A DNA stretch of 64,000 bases from Xanthobacter dioxanivorans (GCF_016807805.1 NZ_CP063362.1:3204501-3268500), one strand, 5' to 3'; shown: positions 16,446 to 25,939, numbered from the stretch's first letter. The notes: generated by a model not told the origin, from the letters alone. Numbers and translations: made by a program.

Positions 16446-17498
16446 ATGCTCGACGTGCCCTCGGTCCGCCTCACCAGCCTTGCCCACGGCGGGGGTTGCG
16501 GCTGCAAGCTCGCCCCGTCGGTGCTGCAGGACCTGCTCGCCGGTCAGCCGCAGACCGGCCCCTTCGCCCGGCTGCTGGTGGGCACCGAGACGGGAGACGA
16601 CGCCGCCGCCTATGACCTGGATGGCGCCACCGCCATCATCGCCACCACCGACTTCTTCATGCCCATGGTGGACGACCCCGACCATTTCGGCCGCATCGCC
16701 GCCACCAATGCCATCTCCGACGTCTACGCCATGGGCGGCACGCCGCTGATGGCGCTGGCCATCCTCGGCATGCCGCTGGGCAAGATCGACACCGCCACGG
16801 TGCGCGCCATCCTCGCCGGGGGAGCCGCCATCTGCGCCGAGGCGGGCATCCCGGTGGCGGGCGGCCATTCCATCGACTGCCCGGAGCCGGTCTACGGCCT
16901 CGCGGTGATCGGCGCCGCGCCGCGCGAGCGCATCCGGCGCAATTCCACGGCCCGGCCAGGGGATGCGCTCATCCTCACCAAGGCGCTGGGGGTGGGGGTC
17001 TATTCCGCCGCCTTCAAGAAGGATGCGCTCTCCGCCGCCGCCTATGACGAGATGATCGCCTCGGTGACCAGGCTCAACCGGGTCGGCGCAGAGCTGGCGA
17101 AGGACGAGGACGTGCACGCCATGACCGACGTCACCGGCTTCGGCATCCTCGGCCACGGGCTGGAGATGGCGCGCGGCTCGGGCGCGACGCTCAAGCTTTC
17201 GGCGGCCGCGCTGCCGCTGCTCGCCGAAGCCGAGACGCTGGCGCAGCAGGGCTACATCACCGGCGCCTCGCACCGCAACTGGGCGAGCTACGGGGCCGAG
17301 GTGGACCTGCCGGAGGGCACGCCCGACTGGCGGCGCCACCTCCTGACCGACCCGCAGACCTCCGGCGGCCTCCTCGTCTCCTGCGCGGCGGAAAAGGCGG
17401 ACCGGCTGCTGGGCGAGATCATCGCCGCCGGCTACCCCGCCGCCGCCCGCATCGGCACGGTGGAAGCAGGTCCGGGGCGGGTGGTGGTGGGCGCCTGA
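16446..17498 (+). CDS. selD: Selenide, water dikinase (selenophosphate synthetase)
   Basis: SelD makes selenophosphate from selenide and ATP, the selenium donor for SelA. The 350-residue protein has the active-site motif HGGGCGCK with Cys rather than selenocysteine, then [22 protein letters not shown], the AIR-synthase-like [36 protein letters not shown] and [12 protein letters not shown]. The start chosen is ATG 16446; GTG 16437 is in frame and possible. It is transcribed away from the fdo-sel operon, behind the TlpA-like and transglutaminase-like genes. With selA, selB and selC it completes the selenocysteine pathway. Confidence 0.96.
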   Translation: MLDVPSVRLTSLAHGGGCGCKLAPSVLQDLLAGQPQTGPFARLLVGTETGDDAAAYDLDGATAIIATTDFFMPMVDDPDHFGRIAATNAISDVYAMGGTPLMALAILGMPLGKIDTATVRAILAGGAAICAEAGIPVAGGHSIDCPEPVYGLAVIGAAPRERIRRNSTARPGDALILTKALGVGVYSAAFKKDALSAAAYDEMIASVTRLNRVGAELAKDEDVHAMTDVTGFGILGHGLEMARGSGATLKLSAAALPLLAEAETLAQQGYITGASHRNWASYGAEVDLPEGTPDWRRHLLTDPQTSGGLLVSCAAEKADRLLGEIIAAGYPAAARIGTVEAGPGRVVVGA

Positions 17499-17582
17499 TC
17501 CGCGTCCCGATCCGGGCCCGGCGCGCAGCCGCAAGGAACCATGCGCTTTTGAGGGACGTTCTCTTCCCGAAAGGAGAACGCC

Positions 17583-17999
17583 ATGGCCTTAAACGCATTC
17601 ACGACGGCGCCCCGTATGTCGGCGCCCCGGCGCGCGTCTCCCGTCATTGTTCCGGCGGGCGCGGTGACCTGGACGCGCATCCTTGGAACCGGCCTTGTCG
17701 GCGGGGTGATGTTCGTTCTGGCATCATCGGTTCCGGCCCCGGCCGCCGCCCAGGGCAACCCGCAATCGGTCCAGACCGGCGCCTGCGAGCAGCCGCCGCA
17801 CACCCCGGCCACGCCGCCCGCCCGCGGCGCCGATTCCGGCACCCAGCCGGGCGGGGCCGGCTCCACCGGCTGGTCCGGCGGCACCGGCGGCTCGAACATC
17901 GGCACGACGCCCCAGGCCGGGACCCATGCCTCGCCCGACCGCCAGCCGGCAGTGGTCACGGGGCTGGATCCGAAGGCGGAGCCGCAGGCACGCTGCTAG
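17583..17999 (+). CDS. Small secreted low-complexity protein, unknown function
   Basis: A 138-residue protein with a long positively charged N-terminus and one hydrophobic segment (ILGTGLVGGVMFVLASSVPAP) that looks like a signal peptide or anchor ending at AAAQG. The mature part is Gly/Ser/Thr/Pro-rich (GTQPGGAGSTGWSGGTGGSN) with one Cys after processing near CEQPPH and one at the very C-terminus, which could pair. A clear AAAGGAG ribosome binding site precedes the ATG. I recall similar unnamed exported proteins in Hyphomicrobiales. Function unknown. Confidence 0.75.
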   Translation: MALNAFTTAPRMSAPRRASPVIVPAGAVTWTRILGTGLVGGVMFVLASSVPAPAAAQGNPQSVQTGACEQPPHTPATPPARGADSGTQPGGAGSTGWSGGTGGSNIGTTPQAGTHASPDRQPAVVTGLDPKAEPQARC

Positions 18000-18002
18000 G
18001 AC

Positions 18003-19607
18003 TCAACGCCGCGCAAGGTCGATGAACTCCGTCCTGTGCCACCGGACATCGCCGAGATCATAGGCGAGCTGGTGCCGCACCACGGCGGCGTCGGCATCGG
18101 AGGCGTCGCCCGTGCGGGCGTCGACGCGCCGGACCAGTTCCTCCTCCGGCGCGTCCAGCCACCAGCCGTAGAATCGCGCCCCTGCCGCCTGGGCCACCTT
18201 TTCGATCGCGTCGCGCTCGTGCGGCCGGGCATGGACCGCGTCGACGATCACGCTGTAGCCGGTGGCGAGCACCCGGCGCGCCAGCGTCCGCAGGCGCTCA
18301 TAGACCCGCTCTCCGGCTTCTGGGGTGTAGGCCGCGGACGGCAGCCTGTCGGTCTCGCCCACGCCGAACAGGCGCTTGCGCTCGATGTCCGAGCGCACGA
18401 TCACGGCGCCGGGCGCGAGCCCGAACGAAGCCGCCATGTTCGCGGCCCAGGTGCTTTTGCCGCTGCCGGACAGGCCGCCCACCGCGCAGAGCGTCGGACG
18501 GCGGGGGCCTGCGATCGACCAGGTGGCGGTTCCGGAGATGGATGCCACGGTCTTGCTGGGGGGCGCCTCCACATCAGCAAAGCGCAGCGCCTGCGCGAAC
18601 TCCGCCCGCACCCGCCACTCCGCCTGCGCCCGCTTCTCCCCCGCAAGATGCGAAAACCCCGCCGCTTCCACCTTCGACCGGATGGCGGCGCGCAGGCTGA
18701 GGAACACGGGCAGGGCCTTGAGCCCCTCGATCTGCGCGTCGTCGCTCGCCCACAGGTAGCGGTTGAAGACCGCGTTGGCCTGTTTCGTCAGGCCCTCCTG
18801 CCACAGGTCCATCAGCAGGAAGGCGAGGTCGTAGAGCACGTCGCAGGTGGCGATGTCGTCGTTGAACTCGATGGCGTCGAACAGCACCGGCCTGCCGTCC
18901 AGCAGCACGATGTTGCGCAGGTGCATGTCGCCGTGGCAGCGGCGGACGAAGCCGGCGTCGCTGCGCGCCTTCAGCAGGGGCGTGAGGCGCGCCAGCGCGT
19001 CTTCCGACAGCCGCGCCAGCCGGGCCACGTCCTCCGGCGGGAACAGCTCCGGCCGGGCGGCAAATTCCTTGGTGTTGTCGGCGAGATAGGAGGCGAGCCG
19101 GGAGGCGGTGTCGAAGCCGCGTAGCACCGGGGCGGCGGCATGGGCGGCGACCACGGCTGCCGCCAGCGCCTTGACGAGGTCGGGCGCAAGCTCGTCGCGC
19201 TCCGCCACCTTGTCGAGGGTGAGGGTGGTGTCGAAGCGACGCATCTTCACCGCATGCTCCACCGCCTCGCCGTTCCCGCCCAGGGCGAGGCCGGTGGCGG
19301 TGCGCACGATGGGCACGACGCCGAGATAGAGGCCCGGCGCCCCGGCCCCGGAGATCTCCACCTCGGCGGCGCAGGCGGCGCGGCGCTTCTCCAGCGTGGA
19401 GAAGTCCATGAACGGGAAGAAGACCGCCCGCTTCACCTTGTAGGCGAAGGGCCCGGCGAGGAAGACCGCGGCGCCGTGGGTGTCGATGCGCGTCACGGGC
19501 TCGGAAAGCCCATGGGTGGCGGGGTCGGCGAGGAAGGCGAAGACGGCGCTCTGGTCCGCCACCACATGGTCGGCGGGCGTCCGGCTCGGGTCAGGGGGCG
19601 CGGTCAT
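18003..19607 (-). CDS. Phosphotransferase / P-loop kinase fusion protein
   Basis: A 534-residue two-domain protein. Residues about 40-330 resemble aminoglycoside phosphotransferase/protein kinase-like enzymes, with the catalytic loop CHGDMHLRNIVLLDGRPVLFD followed by FNDDIATCDV. The C-terminal domain, from about residue 365, is an adenylate-kinase-like P-loop ATPase with Walker A GGLSGSGKST and then SDIERKRLFGV. This fusion is widespread and usually annotated as bifunctional aminoglycoside phosphotransferase/ATP-binding protein; its true substrate is unknown and it need not confer resistance. It is convergent with the preceding gene, whose stop lies three bases away. Confidence 0.85.
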   Translation of the reverse strand: MTAPPDPSRTPADHVVADQSAVFAFLADPATHGLSEPVTRIDTHGAAVFLAGPFAYKVKRAVFFPFMDFSTLEKRRAACAAEVEISGAGAPGLYLGVVPIVRTATGLALGGNGEAVEHAVKMRRFDTTLTLDKVAERDELAPDLVKALAAAVVAAHAAAPVLRGFDTASRLASYLADNTKEFAARPELFPPEDVARLARLSEDALARLTPLLKARSDAGFVRRCHGDMHLRNIVLLDGRPVLFDAIEFNDDIATCDVLYDLAFLLMDLWQEGLTKQANAVFNRYLWASDDAQIEGLKALPVFLSLRAAIRSKVEAAGFSHLAGEKRAQAEWRVRAEFAQALRFADVEAPPSKTVASISGTATWSIAGPRRPTLCAVGGLSGSGKSTWAANMAASFGLAPGAVIVRSDIERKRLFGVGETDRLPSAAYTPEAGERVYERLRTLARRVLATGYSVIVDAVHARPHERDAIEKVAQAAGARFYGWWLDAPEEELVRRVDARTGDASDADAAVVRHQLAYDLGDVRWHRTEFIDLARR

Positions 19608-19659
19608 GGCCGATCCAGGGATGGAACCGCCCCGGCGTCGTCGCCGGGGCGGCATCAGC

Positions 19660-20790
19660 TTAGGGCGTGATGGCCACCTTGAGAACGCCGTCGCGCTGGT
19701 TGGCGAAGAGGTCGTAGGCGGCCTCAATGTCGTCCAGCTTGAAGCGATGGGTGACAAGAGCGCGGGCATCCACCCGGCCCGAGGCCACCACGCTCATCAG
19801 CCGTCGCATGCGCTCCTTGCCGCCGGGGCACAGCGAAGTGACGATGGCATTGTCGCCGAGCCCGGCCGAGAAGGCGTCGAGCGGGATCCTGAGGTCGCTG
19901 GAATAGACGCCCAGCGAGGACAGGGTGCCGCCGGGCCGCAGCACCCGCAGCGCCGCCTCGAAGGTCTCCTGCCGACCCAGTGCCTCGATGGCCACGTCCA
20001 CGCCCCGCCCGTCGGTGAGGCGCAGGATCTCGTCCACCGGATCGACCTTGGAGAAGTCCACCACCTCGTCCGCCCCCATGGCGCGGGCGACGTTGAGGCG
20101 CTCGCCCACCCGGTCCACGGCGATGATCCGCGTCGCGCCCATGAGCTTCGCGCCGGCCGTGGCGCACAGGCCGATGGGCCCCTGGGCGAAGATGGCCACC
20201 GTGTCGCCGATCTTCACCTTGCCGCTCTCGGCGCCGGCAAATCCGGTGGACATGATGTCCGGGCACATGAGCACCTGCTCGTCGGAGAGCGCTTCGGGCA
20301 CATGGCAAAGGTTGGTCATGGCATCGGGGACGATGAGGTATTCCGCCTGCGCCCCGTCGATGGTGTTGCCGAAGCGCCAGCCGCCCATGGGCTTGAAGCC
20401 GTGCTTCATGCGCGGCCCGTCCTGGGAGGCGCAGCCGCACAGGCAGGCGTTGGAATAGCCCGACGGCGTGATGGCGCCGGCGATCACCCGCTGGCCCTCG
20501 GTGAAGCCTTCCACCGCCGATCCCAGCTTCTCGATGATGCCCACCGGCTCGTGGCCGATGGTGAGCCCCTTCTCGACCGGATACTCGGCCTTGAGGATGT
20601 GTACGTCGGTGCCGCAGATGGTGGTGGTGGTGATGCGGATGAGGGCGTCGAGGGGGCCCACCTCCGGGATGGGCTTCTCGTCGAGGACGATGCGGCCCTT
20701 CTCCACGAAGATGGCGGCCTTCATCTTTGCCCGGGCCGGGCGGTGGCGTTCGACGATACCGGGGCGGGGGGTGGCGAGGATGTCTGTCAT
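19660..20790 (-). CDS. Zinc-dependent alcohol dehydrogenase
   Basis: A medium-chain dehydrogenase of 376 residues. The catalytic zinc ligands are in TICGTDVHILK and GHEPVGIIEK, and a Cys-rich segment SNACLCGCASQDG replaces the usual four-Cys structural zinc loop. The nucleotide fold follows (VAIFAQGPIGLCATAGAKLMGA). The pattern resembles the secondary-alcohol/NADP-dependent group. The N-terminus is about 20 residues longer than usual; ATG 20790 is chosen, and an internal Met at MKAAIFVEKG is an alternative. A TTGA-N6-TCAA site of FNR/FixK type lies 93 bases upstream, suggesting induction under low oxygen. Confidence 0.88.
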   Translation of the reverse strand: MTDILATPRPGIVERHRPARAKMKAAIFVEKGRIVLDEKPIPEVGPLDALIRITTTTICGTDVHILKAEYPVEKGLTIGHEPVGIIEKLGSAVEGFTEGQRVIAGAITPSGYSNACLCGCASQDGPRMKHGFKPMGGWRFGNTIDGAQAEYLIVPDAMTNLCHVPEALSDEQVLMCPDIMSTGFAGAESGKVKIGDTVAIFAQGPIGLCATAGAKLMGATRIIAVDRVGERLNVARAMGADEVVDFSKVDPVDEILRLTDGRGVDVAIEALGRQETFEAALRVLRPGGTLSSLGVYSSDLRIPLDAFSAGLGDNAIVTSLCPGGKERMRRLMSVVASGRVDARALVTHRFKLDDIEAAYDLFANQRDGVLKVAITP

Positions 20791-20882
20791 GGCGCTCCTT
20801 CCTTTCCGTCCCCGGGGCCGAAGGCGCAGGGACGCGCTTGAGTGGCGCGGTACTTCGTTAGGCGAGGCATCGCGCGGGGGCA

Positions 20883-20896
20883 TTGACGCCGGTCAA
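20883..20896. promoter_or_regulatory. FNR/FixK-type box
   Basis: TTGACGCCGGTCAA fits the FNR/FixK/NnrR consensus TTGA-N6-TCAA; with flanking bases it is a 16-bp inverted repeat ATTGAC-N4-GTCAAT. It lies between the divergent alcohol dehydrogenase and the 21129 gene, nearer the former. The rest of this 338-base space contains only the terminator described separately. Confidence 0.5.
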
Positions 20897-21056
20897 TCCG
20901 CAGCCGCCGCCTCTTTGCGCGCAGCATCCGGCGCTTTCGCGACTTGGCCGTGACGAAGGGCGAAGAAAGTCGGCTTGTGTGGTCGGCGAGTGGGGGCCGA
21001 GGCCGGCGCCGCCCCGGTCCGCGTTCGGGTGTCGCTGCGTTCGGGTGTAAGGTAGG

Positions 21057-21083
21057 GCCGGCCTTCGGGCCGGCTTTTCCTTT
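21057..21083 (+). terminator. Rho-independent terminator-like hairpin
   Basis: A perfect stem GCCGGCC (21057-21063) / GGCCGGC (21068-21074) with a TTCG loop is followed by TTTTCCTTT. It points along the plus strand, yet the gene to its left is on the other strand, so a short plus-strand transcript between the two genes would be its natural target. Confidence 0.6.
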
Positions 21084-21128
21084 CAGCGGCCGGTATGCGG
21101 CCGCGCCGGACATTTTTGCGAGGATTTC

Positions 21129-21458
21129 ATGACCCAGGCTGGCGAGGGCGAGGAAACCGTGGCGCCGCAGATTTCTACGGCGGCCCTGGAGCGCTGGCAG
21201 ACCTTCGCCGACGATGCGCCGCTCGATGTCCGCCTGACCAAGGCCGATCTCGACAACCTGCTGCTCGCCCTGCGCAACCTGGCCATCGGCCAGAGCGAGC
21301 TGGTGGCGGCGCTGTCGGCCCATACCGACCAGGATCTCGGCGGCTGCGTCGATTCCATGATGCGGGCGAGCGAGCTCAGCCGCTTGGCTTTCGGCCGCAT
21401 CAACGCCCTCGTCGCCGCCGTCATGGACAAGGCGGAGCCGGCCGCCGCGGGAGCTTGA
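21129..21458 (+). CDS. Hypothetical small helical protein
   Basis: A 109-residue protein with no recognisable domain. It appears wholly helical, with a conserved-looking central part (LTKADLDNLLLALRNLAIGQSE) and a single Cys (GGCVDSMMRASELSR). It has no signal peptide or membrane segment. It is the first gene of a plus-strand run but is separated by 158 bases from the efflux genes. Codon use matches its neighbours, supporting a real gene. Confidence 0.65.
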   Translation: MTQAGEGEETVAPQISTAALERWQTFADDAPLDVRLTKADLDNLLLALRNLAIGQSELVAALSAHTDQDLGGCVDSMMRASELSRLAFGRINALVAAVMDKAEPAAAGA

Positions 21459-21616
21459 CCTTCCCGGTCGTGCCGCAGCGCTTTCGTGCGGCGGCAGGCG
21501 CGGGTGAGCTATGTGGCTACCGCCGATCACGTCGTCGGCGGCCGCGCGAGGCGGCTCTGGCCGCCGTGCGCCGCCTCAGCTATAGGGTGGCAGTTGCACA
21601 GCGCAAGGAGTACCCC

Positions 21617-22741
21617 GTGGCCGATGTGATGCCCCGCACGCCGATCGCCCATCCTGCAGCGTCGCAGCGCCGGTTCGTGCCGGCGCTCGCCTGCTGCGCC
21701 GCCCTTCTTCTGGCGGGATGCGGCGAGAAGCAGGAGGCTCAGGCGCCAGAGCCGCGCCCGGTCCGCACCGTCCTCGCCTCCAGCCGGGCGGCGAGCGATG
21801 CGGTGACGCTCACCGGCGTGGTGGAAGCGCAGAACGAGGCCACCTACGGCTTCCGCATCGGCGGCCGCATCATCGAGCGCCTGGTGAACGTGGGCGACCG
21901 GGTGGTGCCCGGCCAGGTCATGGCGCGCCTCGATCCGCAGGACGAGCAGAACGGCATCCGATCGGCCCAGGCGGCGCTTTCCGCCGCCAACGCCAACCTC
22001 GCCCAGACGCGCAACCAGTATGAGCGCCAGCGCCAGCTGCTGGCGCGGGGCTTCACGCCGCGCGCGCAGTACGAGCAGGCGGAGCAGGCCTTCCTCAACG
22101 CCCGCTCCCAGGTGGAGGACGCCGAGGCGCGCCTGCAGATGGCGCAGGACCGGCTGGGCTTCACCGATCTGAAGGCGGATTCCGCCGGCGTGGTCACCCA
22201 GCGGCGCGCCGAGCCCGGCGAGGTGGTGCAGGCGGGCCAGCCGGTAGTGGAGGTGGCGCGGCAAGACGGGCGCGACGCCGTGTTCGATGTCCCCGCCCAG
22301 CTCCTCGCCGGCCTGCCGGCCGATCCCGAGGTGGAGGTGAGCCTGTCGAGCGACCCGTCGGCCAGGGCCACCGGCCGCGTGCGCGAGGTGGCGCCGCAGG
22401 CCGATCCGGTGACCCGCACCTTCCGGGTGCGGGTGGGCCTCGCCAATCCGCCGGAGGCCCTGCGCCTCGGCACCACCGTGACAGGCCGCGTGGTGGTGGA
22501 TTCCGGCCCGGTGATCGAGATTCCGGCGAGCGCGCTCACGCGGCTCAACGACAAGCCGGCGGTGTGGGTGGTGGACCCGAAGGCGCAGACGGTGTCGCTG
22601 CGCAACGTCGAGGTGCTGCGCTTCTCGCCCGCCTCGGTGAGCGTGGCCGAGGGGCTGAAGCCCTCGGAGATCGTGGTGACGGCCGGCGTGCAGGCGCTGC
22701 ATCCGGGGCAGAAGGTCCGCCTTCTGGGAACGCAGCTGTGA
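21617..22741 (+). CDS. RND efflux periplasmic adaptor (membrane fusion) lipoprotein
   Basis: The adaptor subunit of a tripartite RND efflux pump, 374 residues. The signal peptide ends in the lipobox LLLAGC, so it is a lipoprotein facing the periplasm. Next come the biotinyl-lipoyl-like half (TYGFRIGGRIIERLVNVGDRV), a coiled hairpin (about residues 110-180, NLAQTRNQYERQRQLLARG) and the second lipoyl half (RAEPGEVVQAGQPVVEVAR). The GTG start at 21617 is set by AAGGAG six bases upstream. Its stop overlaps the start of the pump gene as GTGA. No outer-membrane factor gene is adjacent. Confidence 0.92.
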   Translation: MADVMPRTPIAHPAASQRRFVPALACCAALLLAGCGEKQEAQAPEPRPVRTVLASSRAASDAVTLTGVVEAQNEATYGFRIGGRIIERLVNVGDRVVPGQVMARLDPQDEQNGIRSAQAALSAANANLAQTRNQYERQRQLLARGFTPRAQYEQAEQAFLNARSQVEDAEARLQMAQDRLGFTDLKADSAGVVTQRRAEPGEVVQAGQPVVEVARQDGRDAVFDVPAQLLAGLPADPEVEVSLSSDPSARATGRVREVAPQADPVTRTFRVRVGLANPPEALRLGTTVTGRVVVDSGPVIEIPASALTRLNDKPAVWVVDPKAQTVSLRNVEVLRFSPASVSVAEGLKPSEIVVTAGVQALHPGQKVRLLGTQL

Positions 22742-25700
22742 GCGGCTTCAATCTCTCCGCCTGGGCGCTCAAGCACCGCTCCATCATCATCTATTTCATG
22801 GCCATCTCGGTGGTGGCCGGAATCATGGCCTTCAAGGGCCTCGGCCGGGCCGAGGACCCCACCTTCGTCATCAAGACCATGGTGGTGCAGGCGAACTGGC
22901 CGGGCGCCACCCTCTCGGAGACCTTCAAGCAGGTCACCGAGCGCCTGGAGCGCAAGCTCCAGGAGGTGCCGCAGCTCAACTACCTGGAGAGCTACACCAG
23001 GCCCGGCACCACCACCATCTTCGTGCACCTGAAGGGCTCGGCCACCGCCGCCGAGGTGCCGGACATCTGGTACCATGTGAGGAAAAGCGTCGGCGACATC
23101 CGCCACACCCTGCCGCAGGGCATCGTCGGGCCGTTCTTCAACGACGAGTTCGGCGACACCTTCGGCATCATCTACGGCTTCACCTCGGACGGCTTCTCCC
23201 ATCGCGAGCTGCGCGACTACGTGGAGGAGGCGCGTTCCGAGCTGCTGCACATTCCCGACGTCTCCAAGATCGAGATCCTCGGCGCGCAGGACGAGCGCAT
23301 CTTCATCGAGTTCTCCATGCAGGCGCTGGCCAGCCTCGGCATCGACCGGACGGCGGTGCTCCAGGCGCTGGCGAGCCAGAACATCGTGCGCCCCGCGGGC
23401 GAGATCCAGACCGGCAACGAGAACATTTCCGTGCGCGTCTCCGGCGCCTTCACCTCGGAGGCGGACGTCGCCAACGTGAATTTCGTGGTGGGCGGCCGCC
23501 TCATCCGCCTCGCCGACATCGCCACCATCAGGCGCGGCCATGCGGACCCGCCCCAGCCCCTGTTCCGGGTGAACGGCAAGCCCGCCATCGGCCTCGCCAT
23601 CGCCATGCGCGACGGCGGCGACATCCTCGCCATGGGCCGGAACATCGACCGCACCATGAACCGCCTCGTCGCCAACCTGCCGGTGGGCATCGAGGCGCAC
23701 CTGGTGGCCGACCAGGCGGTGACGGTGAACAGCGCCATCGCCGAATTCATGGAGAGCCTGTGGCAGGCGGTGGGCATCATCCTGGTGGTGTCGTTCATCG
23801 CGCTGGGGGTCCGGGCGGGGGCGATCGTGGCGCTGGCCATCCCGCTCACGCTCGCCATCGTGTTCGCGCTCATGCAGCTCGCGCACATCGACATGCAGCG
23901 CATCTCGCTCGGCGCGCTCATCATCGCGCTGGCGCTCATGGTCGACGACGCCATGACCACCACCGACGCGACGCTCACGCGGCTTGCCGCCGGCGACGAC
24001 AAGATCACGGCGGCCTCCTACGCCTTCAAGGCCTACGCGGCGGCCATGCTGGCCGGCACGCTGGTGACGGTGGCCGGCTTCGTGCCGGTGGGTTTCGCCG
24101 CCTCCTCGGCGGGCGAATACACCTTCACCCTGTTCGCGGTGGTGGCCATCGCCCTCATCGTGTCCTGGTTCGTGGCGGTGCTGTTCGCGCCGCTGCTCCA
24201 GGTGCTGATCCTGAAGGCGCCTGCGCGGGACAAGGTGCCCGATCCCGACGCCCCGCCCACCGGGGTGATGGGGATCTATCGCGCCTTCCTGGTGCTGTGC
24301 CTGCGGCTGCGCTGGGTCACCATCGCCGTCACCCTCGGCCTGTTCGTGCTGTCGGTGCTGGCGCTGCCGCTGATCCCGTCGCAGTTCTTCCCCTCGTCCG
24401 ACCGGCTGGAGCTGCTGGTGGACCTCGCCTCGCCGCAGAACGCCTCCATCTATGCCAGCGAGAAGGTGGCGGAGACGTTCGACAAGCTGCTGGACGGCGA
24501 TCCGGACGTGGCGCGCTGGTCCACCTATGTGGGCCGCGGCGCCATCCGCTTCTACCTGCCCCTCGACGTGCAGCTGCCCAACGACTTCTTCGCCCAGACG
24601 GTGATCGTGGCGCGGGGCGTCGAGGCGCGCGACCGGCTGCGGGCGAAGCTGGAGAAGGCGCTGGCGCAGGACTTCCCGCAGCTGGTGGCGCGCATCGCCC
24701 CGCTGGAGCTGGGCCCGCCCGTGGGCTGGCCGGTGCAGTACCGCGTCTCCGGCCCGGACATCGAGAAGGTGCGCGCCATCGCCTTCGATCTCGCCACCGT
24801 GGTGGCGTCCAATCCCAAGGCGGAGAAGATCAACTACAACTGGATCGAGCCGGCGCGGCAGGTGCGCATCAAGGTGGACCAAGACGAGGCGCGCCTGCTC
24901 GGCCTGTCCACGGCGCAGCTCGCCGGGGTGCTCAACACCGTCCTGTCCGGCCAGGCGGTGACGCAGGTGCGCGACGACATCTACCTCGTCAACGTGGTGG
25001 CCCGCGCCACCGACGAGGAGCGCGTCTCCCTCGCCACCCTCGCCACCCTCCAGGTGCCGCTGCCGGGCGGGCGCACCGTGCCGCTCTCGCAGATCGCCAC
25101 GTTCGAGTACGGCCAGGACTATCCCGCCATCTGGCGGCGCGACCGGGTGCCCACCCTCACCGTGCAGGCGGACGTGGTGCGCGGCGTGCTGCCCGAGGGG
25201 GTGGTGGTCGCCCTGGAGCCGAAGATCGACGCCCTGCGCAAGACCCTGCCGCCGGGCTACGCCATCGCGGTGGGCGGCACGGTGGAGGAGAGCGCCGCCT
25301 CCCTCGCCTCCGTCGTCGCGGTGGTGCCGGTGATGCTGCTGCTCATGTTCACCGTGCTGATGTTCGAGCTGAAGAGCTTCCAGCGCCTGATCATCGTCCT
25401 GTCGGTGGCCCCCCTCGGGCTCATCGGCGTGGTGGCGGCGCTGCTGGCCTCCGGCCGGCCGCTCGGCTTCGTCGCCATCCTCGGCGTCTTGGCGCTCATC
25501 GGCATGATCACCAAGAACGCGGTCATCCTCATCGGCCAGATCGAGGCGGACCGGGCCGCCGGCAAGACCGTGTGGGACGCGGTGGTGCACGCCTCGTCCA
25601 TCCGCTTCCGGCCGATCATGCTCACCGCGGTGTCCACCGTGCTCGGCATGATCCCCATCGCCCCCACCGTGTTCTGGGGCCCCATGGCCTTCGCCATCAT

Positions 25701-25842
25701 GGGCGGGCTGCTGGTGGGCACCCTGCTCACCCTCATCTTCCTGCCGGCCCTCTACGTGGCGTGGTTCGGGCCGGATACGGGACCCGAGACCCGCCCCGCG
25801 CGCGCCGCGGCGGAGGGCACGGCCCAGACCGCGCGCGGCTGA
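22738..25842 (+). CDS. RND efflux pump inner-membrane transporter
   Basis: A 1034-residue proton-driven transporter of the AcrB/MexB superfamily. The duplicated layout of six transmembrane helices with large periplasmic loops is visible. Proton-relay residues are present: an Asp pair in TM4 (LALMVDDAMTTTDATL) and a Lys in TM10 (GMITKNAVILIGQI). The start is the GTG overlapping the adaptor stop, giving SGFNLSAWALKHRSIIIYF. The substrate cannot be read from sequence. The nearest look-alikes by eye are the shorter-loop AcrB relatives of alphaproteobacteria rather than heavy-metal CusA types, as no Met cluster is seen. Confidence 0.93.
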   Translation: MSGFNLSAWALKHRSIIIYFMAISVVAGIMAFKGLGRAEDPTFVIKTMVVQANWPGATLSETFKQVTERLERKLQEVPQLNYLESYTRPGTTTIFVHLKGSATAAEVPDIWYHVRKSVGDIRHTLPQGIVGPFFNDEFGDTFGIIYGFTSDGFSHRELRDYVEEARSELLHIPDVSKIEILGAQDERIFIEFSMQALASLGIDRTAVLQALASQNIVRPAGEIQTGNENISVRVSGAFTSEADVANVNFVVGGRLIRLADIATIRRGHADPPQPLFRVNGKPAIGLAIAMRDGGDILAMGRNIDRTMNRLVANLPVGIEAHLVADQAVTVNSAIAEFMESLWQAVGIILVVSFIALGVRAGAIVALAIPLTLAIVFALMQLAHIDMQRISLGALIIALALMVDDAMTTTDATLTRLAAGDDKITAASYAFKAYAAAMLAGTLVTVAGFVPVGFAASSAGEYTFTLFAVVAIALIVSWFVAVLFAPLLQVLILKAPARDKVPDPDAPPTGVMGIYRAFLVLCLRLRWVTIAVTLGLFVLSVLALPLIPSQFFPSSDRLELLVDLASPQNASIYASEKVAETFDKLLDGDPDVARWSTYVGRGAIRFYLPLDVQLPNDFFAQTVIVARGVEARDRLRAKLEKALAQDFPQLVARIAPLELGPPVGWPVQYRVSGPDIEKVRAIAFDLATVVASNPKAEKINYNWIEPARQVRIKVDQDEARLLGLSTAQLAGVLNTVLSGQAVTQVRDDIYLVNVVARATDEERVSLATLATLQVPLPGGRTVPLSQIATFEYGQDYPAIWRRDRVPTLTVQADVVRGVLPEGVVVALEPKIDALRKTLPPGYAIAVGGTVEESAASLASVVAVVPVMLLLMFTVLMFELKSFQRLIIVLSVAPLGLIGVVAALLASGRPLGFVAILGVLALIGMITKNAVILIGQIEADRAAGKTVWDAVVHASSIRFRPIMLTAVSTVLGMIPIAPTVFWGPMAFAIMGGLLVGTLLTLIFLPALYVAWFGPDTGPETRPARAAAEGTAQTARG

Positions 25843-25939
25843 GACGCGCGGCAAAAAAAGAAACGGGGAACGCGCAGGCGCCTTTGAACGGCTCATCCAT
25901 CCGGACGACGCCGGGACGACAGATCTGGAGACGCGTGAC

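Noticed and set aside
16446..16530. A possible selenocysteine in SelD itself
   Set aside because: The active-site codon in GGGCGCK is an ordinary Cys codon and no in-frame TGA is present.
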